This document shows positions 31,216-42,638 of a stretch of DNA of 64,000 nt, piece after piece. The notes beneath the pieces are model-generated. The model did no database searches. It saw only the letters and a program-made list of their open reading frames with translations, and was not told where the DNA came from. Location of the stretch: assembly GCA_942486035.1 (NCBI GenBank), contig CALNXK010000341.1:50001-114000 (forward strand), given 5' to 3'. The stretch is from Porites lobata. Taxonomy: Eukaryota > Cnidaria > Anthozoa > Scleractinia > Poritidae. The stretch's first letter is position 1; each line of letters starts with the position of its first letter. Position numbers and translations under genes: made by a program.

Positions 31216-32338
31216 AGTGGAGTATTAACCCTGAATGTATATTATAATTGATCAAATATTAAAAGCTGTGTTGACTTGACGCTGTCAATAATGCCTTTGA
31301 ATTAAGCTAAGAAAATCCGATTGCTCCAGTGACTAAATGAAAAGAAAATACTGGAGAAATATGCCAGAAAAACCACCTTAGGTTGAAACATCCGCCTCTT
31401 TTTTTAGTCTTCCTGCAGCCAGAAAGTAAATGCTATCATAGTGAGAAACTCAACCGGGCAGAAATGAAAGGAGATTGTGCCTTTGTTTGTCATGTGACTA
31501 AACACGTGATCGTTCAATTTGTGATTTCCAAGAATCATCACAATCTACAGTGAAAGGACTTCATCCATTGAAGCTTTTCTCTGGCATTTTCTCAAAGGTT
31601 TAAGATCAAGCATAAAAGGGGATTGAACAGGTTGTCAGCACGCCTCTCATCCCTTAAAAGGCTGTGAGTCACCTTGCTATCACACTTTAATATAAACTTT
31701 AGACAAGGATGTCAATGATCCAGGGATATAAGCCTTTTTCCTCCCAAGTGGTACCTACTCTCTCATTTTTGGGTCCTGGCCTAAGCACTAGTATAATTCA
31801 ATCTTTGCATTGACAAAATTTTGATTTACCAAAGAAATCTTCAAACACAGAGGGAAAGGTTATTCTGTTTTTCAGGACACCGACTTCATACCCCAGTGAA
31901 TCAAAGCTGTAGTATGTTATTTTCTCATAAGACGCAAATAATAGTGTTTACTTACACCTGCTGTTAAGAATTTAAATTCTTCAAAACCCTTAGGGCATAT
32001 GTGAAAGGACGTTATATCCCCCTTTAATTCCTATAAATTTTAATAGGCCACTTCCGAGTTCCAAAAACCCTCACTTTCAAAATGAGGCCAAGTGCACAAT
32101 CTTTCCTTTGGAAATGAGTTTTATTTGCATGAGAATGGAAAATCATTTCCATATCAAAGGCTGAGCACTTAACCTCGTTTTGATACAGAGGCCCGGGGCA
32201 ACTCTGAAATGGCCTGTTGATTCAGGTGCGACATCTCAGATTAATCGAATATCCTCGACACAAAACGCAGCTATTTGAAGCTTATCGAAGTAAAGATCAG
32301 CGGCACCTGTATTTCCATGATTTTCCGTCCTGAAATAA
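31216..32338. other. A-to-B spacer, unit 1 first half
   Basis: Non-coding sequence of about 1.1 kb, conserved in all four A-B intervals (for example AGCCAGAAAGTAAATGCTAT near 31419 and CCAGGGATATAAGCC near 31722). The second interval of unit 1 (40802-41680) has lost roughly 400 bases from its middle. No separate gene is seen. Confidence 0.6.
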
Positions 32339-32340
32339 TA

Positions 32341-32402
32341 GACGAAGGCCATTTATATGCTGAGTTCATCATTTCTTTTCAACTGTGCATGTAAGAGCTG
32401 TT
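32341..32402 (+). promoter_or_regulatory. conserved upstream block of B1
   Basis: GAAGGCCATTTATATGCTGA then GTTCATCATTTCTTTTCAAC, ending about 45 bases before the B1 start codon. TTTATAT may act as a TATA-like element. It matches the A-type block despite the very different sequence upstream of it. Confidence 0.55.
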
Positions 32403-32444
32403 TCGCGACTGCTGGGATAAATTGACAACAGAACGAGCAGGGAG

Positions 32445-33374
32445 ATGCCTACTTCAACGTACATTACCCTCGTGGTTATTTACACAGTACAAGGAATCAT
32501 TATCATCGTTGGAAACGCGTTCACTATCTTCGTCTTTTGGACCCAGAGATCCCGCCTAACACGAACTTATTTCCTTCTGGTCAACCTCGCAGTCGCAGAT
32601 TTTCTTGTGGGGATTACAGAACTCATTGTCATAGGAACCGTGAAATTTCAAGATACTGGAGAGGGTTACGCAGGCAGTGTATTAAGACAGAGCCGATCAA
32701 ATCCCTCAGCGGCATTTGTTATGCTTTTTTCGAGTTCGTCCGTTTATTTTCTCGCCCTTGTCTCCTTGGAACGTGCTTTCGCCGTCTTGCGGCCAATTCG
32801 TCATCGCATCACAAACAGTCGGGTTTACATCTATAGCATCGTTATTGTTTGGGTCGTCGGCCTTGTTTTCTTTGGTTTTACCGTATTATCCTTCCATTTG
32901 TCAGAATTGAAGGGGGGATATGTTTTGGCCGCGAGTAGGATATCCCTTCTTATTTCCATCTTGATAATTTGTACAAGTTACCTTAGCATACGTTCTCGAT
33001 TGCGCGCAACATCATCGGCCACGGTAGACAATCATAAGCAGGGATCAAGGGAGCGCAATTTACAGCTTGCAAAAACACTTTATATCACAATTGCTTCATC
33101 GCTTGTGTTTTGGATGCCTGGTTTTGTCGTCTACTCAACGAGAGGATTCTGTCCGACCTGCTTTTCTGCACCACAGGTTTTTTGGGTCGTGGAAGCTTTG
33201 TATCTGGCAAATTCTATGGTGAACCCTCTCGTCTACAGTTTCAGAATGCAAATTTTCAAAGACGCTTTAAACAAATTCCGGAGAAAAAGACGACAGAACG
33301 TAAGAACATTTAGGCAAAATAGTCTGGGCTTTGGTCTGGAAGGTTCGTTTACTCAACACTTTCGACAACAATGA
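32445..33374 (+). CDS. B1: intact intronless rhodopsin-like GPCR, B-type
   Basis: 309 codons, seven membrane segments near 7-32, 40-65, 87-112, 128-150, 159-183, 207-231 and 244-266. Class A landmarks are GN in TM1 (N24), LAVAD in TM2 (D52), ERA in place of DRY after TM3 (109-111), W136 in TM4, FWMP in TM6 (W223, P225) and NPLVY in TM7 (260-264). There is no cysteine at the top of TM3 and none in the short loop 2, but loop 3 has CPTC (236-239). The short N-terminus has no glycosylation sequon. These features point to the adenosine/melanocortin-like branch of class A; the ligand is unknown. The basic C-terminal tail RRKRRQN follows helix 8. The start shares its context (GGAG before ATG) with B2 and B3. 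Confidence 0.93.
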   Translation: MPTSTYITLVVIYTVQGIIIIVGNAFTIFVFWTQRSRLTRTYFLLVNLAVADFLVGITELIVIGTVKFQDTGEGYAGSVLRQSRSNPSAAFVMLFSSSSVYFLALVSLERAFAVLRPIRHRITNSRVYIYSIVIVWVVGLVFFGFTVLSFHLSELKGGYVLAASRISLLISILIICTSYLSIRSRLRATSSATVDNHKQGSRERNLQLAKTLYITIASSLVFWMPGFVVYSTRGFCPTCFSAPQVFWVVEALYLANSMVNPLVYSFRMQIFKDALNKFRRKRRQNVRTFRQNSLGFGLEGSFTQHFRQQ

Positions 33375-35285
33375 TTTTACTCGCCAAAACCGGAGTTATA
33401 ACTGTCCTGTCTGTATATTACAATTAAGTAAAAGCGGTGTTGACGAGGTCATTATTTGTAAAGCGAAACCTTTTGAAAGAGTTTCGCTAAATGCGAAAAT
33501 CTCTTGGCAAAACACATAATACGCGAGTGATTTTCGTGTGCTCCACCACCAACATGGCTCAAAAATAATAGTTATGTAATATATGATTCGTTTATCCCTA
33601 ATCACCTGTTGTAACCAGTTGGTGGCTTGAAGGTTGCATTTGAATCACAGGCTTTCAGATCGTGAATCATTTGAAAGATTAAAGTTGGAGAAGATACGGT
33701 TCTGACATTCAATTTGTTTTGTAAAATACTCTTTTTTGAATAGCCTCACTGAAACGTGATATACCAGCTGTATGTAGGTTTGTTTCTTTGTTTCAAGAAA
33801 ATTAAGGAATATTAGATCTAAAACTTACTGGAAAACGTAAGTATCAACTAAACGACTTCGCATTGAGTCTAGAACGGAAGCACAAAGCTTGAAAAGAACT
33901 TAGAGCCAGCTTCATGACGCGAGATAAAGATAATATCCTATGCTGTTAAATTTTAGCGCTGTTAACTTATTCAAGAAATTATTGCTATAAGTCGGCTTGA
34001 GTCCTTAATAAAAAGAAATAGGTTACATTTTTCCTAAGTTCAAACAGTAATCAATTACCGAAAAAAAAAAATTCTTCAGCACCAACAATTTGTTGAATGT
34101 TTAGCAGAGCTTTCAGAAATCATCCGGATCCCCTTCATCAGTGATGACGTTTGCTGTTATTCGCAGCCCAGTTTTAATGAGCCAAAAAAATCTTACGGCA
34201 CAGAAATCAAGTTCATATTTCGTTTTAAAGTTCTCCAGTCGTACTTTAATTTCATATCTACTATTCGTTCTTGAATCACTCGTCTCTCTTTTATATACCA
34301 ATAATAGATAACCCTCTATGTCCAAAGAAAGGACAGCCGAAATATACAGTCTTTGCTTTAGATGCGAATAAGACGTTGTGAGACCGGCTTAGCCCTCAGG
34401 GGCAGATATAAATCGGCGTTTTATCCCCAATACTGCTTCTTCGTAGACAACTCAAACGACTCATCCATTAGCAATTCTTGGTTTGGCTCTCGTATGATAA
34501 GAAGAATTAGGCAGATTGAGAAGGGGGTCATCGTATTCGATCTGCTATATTTCCGACTTCAACAAAACATGCCTAACTCCATCTATGTACGCATACTAAC
34601 TATGTACAATTTCCATGGTAGTTAAGGTAAAAAAAACCACTGCAAAAACCGTGTAAGAACAATCTTACTCAACGTCGGATCCATCTTCATTGCCTTACTC
34701 CTCTGTAGTCTAAGATTATGAAGGGATGTTCATTCTGACAAAGAATGAATAACAGTACTTGAATTGAAGCTTATTGAGCTCTACTAATTCGTATGAACGG
34801 AACTTTTATCTTCATTATTTTCTACAAAGAAATTATATTTCCGCTGGCAGATCTTTTTTTCCAGTAGACAAAGTGAGTTACTGGAGTGGGAGAGCTTTAC
34901 AAATCATGCTGTATTGCAGTAATTTGGTTTAAGTCAGAAAAGCACTATACGCCACAAATTAAAAGACCAAAATTGATAAATAGAAAATAAGGGAGGCAAA
35001 TGAGAAAAAAAATGCTGCTAAATCTAGACTGGAATTGAATCTTTGTTAAACTTGAGGCAAACAAATCAAATGGTCAACATGTTTTACTTTAACTAATTTT
35101 TTGTCGTGTTATAAAATGAATATAGAACTTTTTGGATTAGTTATTTAATCAACTGCGTTAGCAAAACATAACGCAATACTAATAATGCCTAATAAGCTTT
35201 AACAAAACGTTGATACCTCAGCATTTTGCATGGGTTTTGTAAATAAGTAATTTAAAAGGAGGCAGATAAATACAAACAATTTACA
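33375..35285. other. B1 3' flank, with private deletion
   Basis: Non-coding, homologous to the 3' flanks of B2 (42639-45510) and B3 (52517-54997). Near 34180 it lacks about 605 bases that both others have, including the right arm of a small MITE whose left arm (ATTCTTCAGCACCAACAATT) remains at 34070. Confidence 0.7.
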
Positions 35286-35684
35286 GGGGCACTCAACGTC
35301 AATTTTCGGAAAATATCTGTTCGGATCTAGGATTAGAATTTAGATCTAGAATTTTCGGAACATTTTTTGTAAAATTTCTTGCTTGCCTGCCTCTCTTAGG
35401 ATTTTCGAACATCTAAAAATTGGTACAATTGCCTTTTTTAACGGATTTTTACCCTAAAAAGCTCACCTAGAATTTTCGGGAGCCTTTTTTCTGGCTGAAA
35501 TTTTCGAAAAGGTAAGTTTTGATCCCTATAATTTTCGGATCTCTAGACTTTCAGCCAGAAAATCCGAACAGATGAAAAATTTTTAGGGGATAAAAATATG
35601 CCTATATCTACCGTTTAAATACTAAAATACGTTTAACAATGCTATGTTTAAGTGGTTTTGAACTATATTCTCGTCGGGTGCCTC
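35286..35684. mobile_element. GGGGCACCCAACG-family element after B1
   Basis: The left end GGGGCACTCAACGTCAATTT and right end CTCGTCGGGTGCCTC are inverted complements with mismatches. The interior repeats AATTTTCGG words on both strands (ATCTGTTCGGATCTAG and mirrored CCGAACAGATGAAAAATTT). The same copy is at 54998-55398 in unit 2. Confidence 0.75.
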
Positions 35685-36480
35685 TGAATTTATAGCACTG
35701 TTGTCAGTAAGTGTTGCAGTGACAACCACATTTTGGATTTCTTGAAATAATTTTGATGAGATGAGTCCTCAGAGTTTTCCCTCCCGACAATCACAAAAAT
35801 GTCTTACATTTCTCTCTTCCTCTCCCTTAAATTTTAATAAAAATATGGACAGTAAAAATATCAATTTTATATAGAACGAAATATGTATAATTACCTCTGA
35901 AAAAACATCAGCAGAATAAATCGATTATACAGCACAAAAGGAAACTTGAGACACAGTTTTTTATGACATGCCAATTTGATTTTGAATGTTCTTGTATATA
36001 TTTGCTTTTTCATTGCCAACCGTTTTCGTGTTCCCAAATTAAAAGTGACATAATGCCCAGTAATTCACATTCGATGCAAATAAATAAGCGTCTCTGTTTA
36101 CACTGCTGCTAAGGAAATGTCGTATAAAAAGCTTATGGTATAATGAACGGACGAACGCCAGTCTACCTTCAGTATTACCTCTACATATACGCGTGTTAAT
36201 TTAGTCATTTCGTTAATAACTCAGCTAAGCATCAAGTATCTTCGACTTGATTCGACTCAACAATACTAATTCTGAACCTTACTGAGTTTTACAAAGATTA
36301 GCGGACCGACTCCTTACTGCCATCATGTAGAAATAGTTTGGTCTACAAGAAAACAGGGTATTTTATACAGAGAGATGATATAAAAACTATATTTTCTTGT
36401 GATTGGTAAGTAAAATGTACCGGCCTTTTCAACTGTGCACAAGTTGTTCCGATTTAAGGGCGAAGCAACTGGTTGCTGAA
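35685..36480. other. non-coding spacer before relic C1
   Basis: AT-rich and nearly identical to 55399-56194. Nothing recognised. The CCGGCCTTTTCAACTGTGCA at about 36420 resembles the end of the conserved receptor upstream block, as expected if C1 was once a receptor gene. Confidence 0.5.
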
Positions 36481-36700
36481 CGAGGAAAGACATCGCTTCA
36501 TCGACGTCCATTTCCTTCGTGGTCATCTCCACGCAAACATGCAAACACGTTTACAATCTTCGTATTCTGGAATAAAAGATCCCGCATAAAACGAACTTAT
36601 TTTCGTTTGATCAACCTCGCAATTGCAGTTTTGCTTGTAGGAATTACAGAACTAACAGTGTTGGGAGCTTTTAAATCTGAGGTCATGCTAGAAAGTGACA
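36480..36700 (+). pseudogene. GPCR relic C1: TM1-TM2 remnant
   Basis: A frame reading NTFTIFVFWNKRSRIKRTYF, then LINLAIAVLLVGITELTVLG, matches the end of TM1 through TM2 of the A/B receptors (B: NAFTIFVFWTQRSRLTRTYF). The N-terminus is scrambled by an internal deletion and TM2 Asp is lost (AIAVL for AVADF). Everything after about 36700 is unrelated. Confidence 0.85.
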
Positions 36701-36799
36701 TAGGTCACTCTCTACCAGAAGACACCAGCGTGGTTTCTGGCGCGGTAACGACCAGCTTGATGAGGGTATAAGGGTATCTAATCTTTGGTTAGTAATCCT

Positions 36800-38660
36800 T
36801 CTAGTTATATGGTGCCCTATTCGTGGATCCTGAACTGCTTAGCGATGGTTGGAACGGCCAAGAATATCATCAACATGGCAGTCAGTCGGTTCGACTAAGA
36901 CTGTTCTAGGTTTCAGCAAAGTGTGATAAGTCTAATCCAGATGGGTATGTCGTTGGCACTCTCCTGCCATCGGTTGAGATTGATGTCTCTCCATTTCATG
37001 TTTTTCTTCACTTGCAACATCTGTGAACCTTTATCTAGGCCTCCCTTGATTACCCATTACCAAACAGAGTTGACAGCTGCATATTTTGTAGCAGCTAACA
37101 GCTACTTTGGTAGTCTGTTATTATTCATCCTATGCATGTGACCCAGCCGTCTTACATTTTTCTCAATGAGAATATCAGCCATTGATAGTAATCCTGCAAG
37201 GCAGAGACCCCACTTGCGTGTTCTTGTCCTTCCAGGATACGTTCGGTTCATTATTACTTTTAGATGTTCCACCATATATAGGCATGGAGCTAGTCCCTGT
37301 ACGGCGTTTTCCCAGGCCCTCTCGGTCAATTCACTTCGGTGACGTACCCGAGTCGAACGGGCACAAAACACATTTTTGCTTTGACCACGTGACTCGAAAC
37401 GCTTTGGCCGGGTAGGATAATGAGGCCTTGGGACTAGGCAAAAGCTTCTTCACTTACGCTGATGCATAGTCCATGCATGTTTCAGCACCACAGAGGAGGG
37501 AAGAAAGGACAACACCTTGACAGACATTGCACTTGACTTCAATAGACACATGCCGGTTTTTCCAAAACCTGTCCTGTGGTTTTCCAAAAGCAGCACTTGC
37601 AATTGCCATCCTTTATTGTAGTTCACGGTCTTGGCTAGTATTGTTGGAAATAGTGCTTCCTAGGTATCTGAAGTCGTATCACTGCATCAGGGCCTCTTGA
37701 TTGATAGTTTTAGTTGTTGGCTCAGCAACTGGATCTAAGTTTTACAGCGGTTGGTTTAAGCACTCAGTTTTCTTGATGTTGAACTTAGGCCAAATTGGGA
37801 GGCAACTCTGGTTAAGCTGTCCACCAGACTCTGAATGTCACCAGCACTGTGGGCAACTACAGCACTATCATCTGTAAACATTATTTCCCTCCCTAGGATC
37901 TAGGTTGTGCGTGTTTTTGCTTTGAAAAGGGGTACGTTAAACAGGCCAGCATTAGTACGAGTTTGGATGAAGATACCGTCCCCAACACCGTCAAAGGCCG
38001 CCTTTAGTATTGCTGTTAGGTAGAGAGAGAACAGTGTCGGAGCAAGCACGCAACCTTGCTTGACAAAATCGGTGACAGCAAATACCTTGGAGATGTAGCT
38101 TCATTGATCCACATGTTAACATGTTAACATTGCGTTGTGCAGTGCCCTCGCCAGATTGATAAATTCAGCAGTACATCAATACTTTCCGAACACTGTATCA
38201 AAAGCCTCAGAGAAGTCAATAAAAACGGCATACAGCGGCATATTATGCTCTTCACACTTCTCTTATAACTGTCGCAAAACATAGGATCGATCATATCCAC
38301 AGTGCCTCTACCATGCACTGCGAATACCACATCGAGTCTCAGGCACGATATGGGGACAATGTGTTCGTTCAGTCTGTTGAGGAGTATGCGAGTCAAGATC
38401 TTTTTTGCTATTGAGAGAAGAGAAAAATACCTCGATAGTTCCCACAGTCCTTTCTTCTTCCCTTCTTGAAGACTGGCACGATAATGCCATCTTTCCCTGA
38501 TCTGCAAACTCAGTTTGTACAGGCTAGAGGCGAGTTTCACAGCCACAATGTTTTCAGATTTCGGCAGGTATACCACACCTTCCAGAGGCTTTACCTTCCT
38601 TTGTTGCATTGATGGCATCGAACAGTTCCTTCCTTTCAGGATTTTCATCAAAAATATCAC
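36800..38660 (-). mobile_element. decayed LINE, unit 1
   Basis: On the minus strand, a reverse transcriptase-like frame at 38660-38124 contains LSIAKKILTRILLNRLNEHI and GRGTVDMI, matching the LLS.AGKILARVLLNRL and GRGTVDMI-type blocks of non-LTR elements. Further 3', RRLGHMHRMNNNRLPK (near 37102) and WRDINLNRWQESA (near 36970) are typical C-terminal motifs. Frameshifts and stops break it throughout. The duplicate is at 56540-58383. Confidence 0.8.
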
Positions 38661-39002
38661 TTTTTAACCGGCTGAGTTTTTTTAATGAAAGGTGCGTTGC
38701 ATTTTGTCACCAAACTAAATTTCAGGGATACTCAAAAATGTAGTTATTTTTGGGTAGCCTCCTATGATCTGTTCGGCAAATAACTCAGAAACTATGGGCC
38801 ACAGAGACCTGAGACCTGAGACAAATTGTTTATATATTAAGTCTTTTATAACACTTCATTTCCTTAGTTTCCTTAGCTTCTTCTACCGGAGGGTTTCTAA
38901 TTTAATTCTTTGTTGGGTGACAGTGAAAACGATCTATACTCAATATACTCATTTAGTCGCACAAGTGTCCTCGGCACAACATTACATTATTGAGCTTATC
39001 TC
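38661..39002. other. spacer between LINE and the A2 upstream element
   Basis: Non-coding. In unit 2 the homologous sequence is split at GATC.GTTCG by the 58491-59350 composite insertion. Confidence 0.5.
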
Positions 39003-39500
39003 AGGGGCACCCAACGAAGACTTTACTAATACGCTGAAAGCACTTTTCAGGCTACACAGAGTACTTTTAGATTCCTATTGATACGTTCTATAGTAAGATG
39101 CGCTATAAAATTGTCACCTATCTGTTCGGTCATCCTCGGGGAACTTGAGTCTTTTCGAAATTACAAGGGCTTCAGAATTATTTTCCCGAAAATTTTAGAT
39201 GCAATTTATCGTTTTACGAATGTGAGAATTTTTCTGATTCCTATCTCAATCACATTTTTGAATCCGAAGATTTTAGGTCTCCCATAAACATTATTTGGGG
39301 AGTGAAATGTGGAAAATTAAGCTTCAGAAAATCGCAGGTAATTTATTAGATAAGTTTCGAAAATTGTAGAACAATGGAACATTCATGTCATCTAGAAATT
39401 TGTAGCCGTCCTTAAGCAATAGAAATTTTTAGGCAACATTTGCTTCTCTGAACAAATATTTTACAGAAAACAGTCGTTGGCCTTTGGCCATGGGTGCCCC
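39003..39500. mobile_element. GGGGCACCCAACG-family element upstream of A2
   Basis: The clearest ends of the family before an A gene: GGGGCACCCAACGAAGACTT and CCATGGGTGCCCC. About 500 bp, non-coding. It directly precedes the conserved receptor upstream block. Confidence 0.75.
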
Positions 39501-39613
39501 TGTTAGCTGGCCTTAATTTCTAAAAATCAACGGAAATTCCACTTCCATATAGCAATATCTCCGTTTGGTCTAAACAAAAAGGTCAAAAAGCATTTTGACG
39601 GAGAAACAATACA

Positions 39614-39672
39614 AAAAGGCCATTTTATGCTAAGTGCATCATATCTTCTCAACTGTGCGCTAGCTGATTCCT
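39614..39672 (+). promoter_or_regulatory. conserved upstream block of A2
   Basis: AAGGCCATTTTATGCTAAGT then GCATCATATCTTCTCAACTG, about 60 bases before the A2 start codon. The MITE present at this place in A1 and A3 is absent. Confidence 0.5.
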
Positions 39673-39727
39673 TTTTTTTTAGGACAGAACATATTTGACT
39701 GAAAAACAGAAAAAGCAAATTAAAGAT

Positions 39728-40801
39728 ATGCCTACTTCGACGTACATTACCCTGGTAATAATCTACACTCTGGAAGCATTCCTTCTTGTCTTCGGAAACG
39801 CATTCACGATCTTTATTTTCTGAACCGAGAGATCCTGCCTAAAACGAACTTATTTTCTTTTGATCAACCTTACAGTCGCCGATTTACTTGTGGGGATTAC
39901 GGAATTTATAATCATTGGAACTGCTAAATCTCATAATGTAGGGGAGGGTTACGGTTTTTTGATGCGGAGCCGAGCAAACCCGATAGCGGCTTTTATACTT
40001 CTCTTTTCGGGAACGTGCTTTCGCTGTCTTACGGCCAATCCGTCATCGCATAACAAACAGTCGAGTTTACAACTGTAGGATCGATATTGTTTGGGCTGTC
40101 GGCCTTGCTTTCTTTGGTTTTACCTTATTATCCTTCCATTATTTAGATTTTGTGGGGGAATATGTTTTCCTCCCTTTTAGGACATGCCTTCTTATTTCCT
40201 TTTTGATAATCTGTGTCAGTTACCTAAGCATACGCACTCGATTGCGAGCACCACCACCCGCGGAGCTAGACAATCACAGGCATCGATCAAGGGAGCACAA
40301 TTTACGATTTTCAAAAACAGTTTTTATAGCAATTGCTTCATCGCTTGCGTTTTGGATGCCTGCTTTTGTTGTCTACTCAACGAGAGAATTTTGTCAGCGA
40401 TGCTTTACACCTCTTGTGTTTTGGGTCGTGGATGCCATGTATCTGGTAAATTCTATGGTGAATCCTCTCGTGTACAGTTTCAGAATGCAAATTTTTTAGG
40501 ACGCGATCCCGGAGAAAAAGACGAAAAACATAAGACCAGTTCAGCAATAGAGTGTTTTCACATGACGTCACGGCGGCCATATTGGTGTCCCAAAGCAATG
40601 AAACGGCGGCCATGTTGGTGTCCTAAACCAATCCTCTTGGAGTTGTACTCTTTTCTTATGCAAACGCTATCTTTTGTTCCAATAAACTTGCATAGATGCT
40701 GGCGACGTGAGTGGAAACAGTCTATAGAATTTGGGCTTTGGTCTGGAAGGTTCTTTTACTCCAACACTTTCGATTCTAGAGATTTTACCTTCCTAAAGTA
40801 G
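39728..40801 (+). pseudogene. A2: A-type GPCR with stop, deletion and MITE insertion
   Basis: It starts MPTSTYITLVIIYTLEA. TGA replaces the Trp codon after TM1 (ATTTTCTGAACC, 39820-39822). About 36 bases of TM3, from the GTACGTCC side to the GGAACGTGC side, are deleted. A frame at 40152-40499 keeps TM5-TM7 (FWMPAFVVYSTREFCQRC, NSMVNPLVYSFRMQIF). After that the sequence switches to the A'-like ending (CCCGGAGAAAAAGACGAAAA) and a roughly 175-bp element interrupts the tail at 40550. It lacks the 10-base insertion of A1 and A3. Confidence 0.9.
40550..40725. repeat. short element inside the A2 tail
   Basis: GAGTGTTTTCACATGACGTC, then a doubled CGGCGGCCATRTTGGTGTCC, ending GACGTGAGTGGAAACAGTCT. 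The tips are inverted complements (GTTTTCAC / GTGGAAAC). A4 reads straight through the site (CAGCAATATAATTTGGGC), so the insertion is private to A2. Confidence 0.75.
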
Positions 40802-41679
40802 AGTATTAACCCTGAATGTATATTATAATTGATCAAATATTAAAAGCTGTGTTGACTTGACGCGGTCAATAATGCCTTTGAATTAAGCTAAGAAAATCCG
40901 ATTGCTCAAGTGACTAAAAGAAAAGAAAATACTAGAGAAATATGCCAGAAAAACCACCTTAGGTTGAAACATCCGCCTGTTTTTTTTAGTCTTCCTGCAG
41001 CCAGAAAGTAAATGCTATCATAGTGAGAAACTCAACAGGGCAGAAATGAAAGGAGATTGTGTCTTTGCTTGTCATCTGACTAAACACGTGATCGTTCAAT
41101 TTGTGATTTCCAAGAATCATCACAATCTACAGTGAAAGGACTTCATCCACGGACGCTTTCCTCTGGCATTTTCTCAAAGCTGTTTGAAGTTTTTTTCGTG
41201 ATCTCCTATTACTAGAAATCGTTTAAGATCAAGCATAAAAGGGGATTGAACAGGTTGTTAGCACGCCCCTCATCCCTTAAAAGGCTGTGAGTCACCTTGC
41301 TATCACACTTTGATATAAACTTTACACAGGGAGTCAATGATCCAGGGATATAAGCCTTTGTCCTCCCAAGTGGTACCTACTCTCTCATTTTTGGGTCCTG
41401 GCCTATGCACTAATATAATTCAATTTTTGCATTGACGATTTGCCAAAGAAATCTTAAAACACAGAGGGAAAGGTTATTCTGTTCTTCAGGACACCGTTTT
41501 GATACAGAGGCCCGTGGGAACTCGGTAATGGCCTATTGATTCAGGTGCGACATCTCAGATTAATCGTATATCCTTGACACAACGCAGCTATTTGAAGCTT
41601 ATCGAACTAAAGATCAGCGGCACCTGTATTTCCATGATTTTCCTTATTAGTCTACGTCTACATAAAAATAATAGTTCGA

Positions 41680-41738
41680 CGAAGGCCATTTATATCCTGA
41701 GTTCATCATATCTTTTCAACTCTGCATGTAAGAGCTGT
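41680..41738 (+). promoter_or_regulatory. conserved upstream block of B2
   Basis: GAAGGCCATTTATATCCTGA then GTTCATCATATCTTTTCAAC. B2 carries a duplicated CTGCTGGGA between this block and the start. Confidence 0.5.
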
Positions 41739-41793
41739 TTCGCGACTGCTGGGAGATCTGCTGGGATAAATTGACAACGGAAAGAGCAGGGAG

Positions 41794-42638
41794 ATGCCTA
41801 CTTCAACGTATCTTTGCCTTTTGGACCCAGAGATCCCGCCTAACACGTACTTATTTCCTTCTGGTCAACCTCGCAGTCGCAGATTTTCTTGTGGGGATTA
41901 CAGAACTTATTGTCATAGGAACGGTAAAATTTCAAGATACTCGACAGGGTTAAGCACGCGGTGTATTAAGGGAGAGCCGATCAAATGCTTTTTTCGAATT
42001 CGTCCGTTTATCTTCTCGCCCTTGTCTCCTTGGATCGTGCTTTCGCCGTCTTGTGGCCAATCCGTCATCGCATTACAAACAGTCGGGTTTACATCTATAG
42101 CATCGTTATTGCTTGGGTCGTCGGCCTTGTCTTCTTTGCTTTTATCTTATTATCCTTCCATTTGTCAGAATTGAAGGGGGAATATGTTTTGGTCGCGAGT
42201 AGGATATCCCTTCTTATTTCCATGTTGATAATTTGGGCAAGTTACCTTAGCATACGTACTCGATTGCGCGCAAGATCATCGGCCACGGTAGACAATCATA
42301 AGCAGGGATCAAGGGAGCGCAATTTACAGCTTGCAAAAACACTTTATATCACAATTGCTACATCGCTTGTGTTTTGGATGCCTGGTTTTGTCGTCTACTC
42401 AACGAGAGGATTCTGTCCGACCTGCTTTTCTGCACCACAGGTTTTTTGGCTCGTGGATGCCATGCATATGGCAAATTCTATGGTGAACCCTCTCGCCTAC
42501 AGTTTCAGAATGCAAATTTTCAAAGGCGCTTTAAACAAATTCCGGAGAAAAAGACGACAGAACGTAAGAACATTTAGGCAAAATAGTCTGGGCTTTTGTC
42601 TGGAAGGTTCGTTCACTCAACACTTTCAACAACAATGA
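41794..42638 (+). pseudogene. B2: B-type GPCR with TM1 deletion and frameshifts
   Basis: After MPTSTY, about 66 bases encoding most of TM1 are missing and the frame shifts. TM2 continues in the next frame (LLVNLAVADFLVGITELIVI) until TAA at 41951 (GGTTAAGCACG for GGTTACGCAGG). About 24 bases are lost before TM3. The remainder from 41985 is open to the normal end (LDRAFAVLWPIRHRI, FWMPGFVVYSTRGFCPTC, NSMVNPLAYSFRM). Its intact paralogue in unit 2 is B4, so this loss is private to unit 1. Confidence 0.92.

Noticed and set aside
32537..32910. Overlapping ORFs inside B1 and repeated inside B2, B3 and B4
   Set aside because: They are out-of-frame shadows of the receptor gene; their repetition follows from the gene duplication.
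38124..38660. Reverse transcriptase-like ORF as a possible working gene
   Set aside because: It is a frameshifted piece of a decayed LINE, duplicated in unit 2 with different breaks; there is no endonuclease or full RT.
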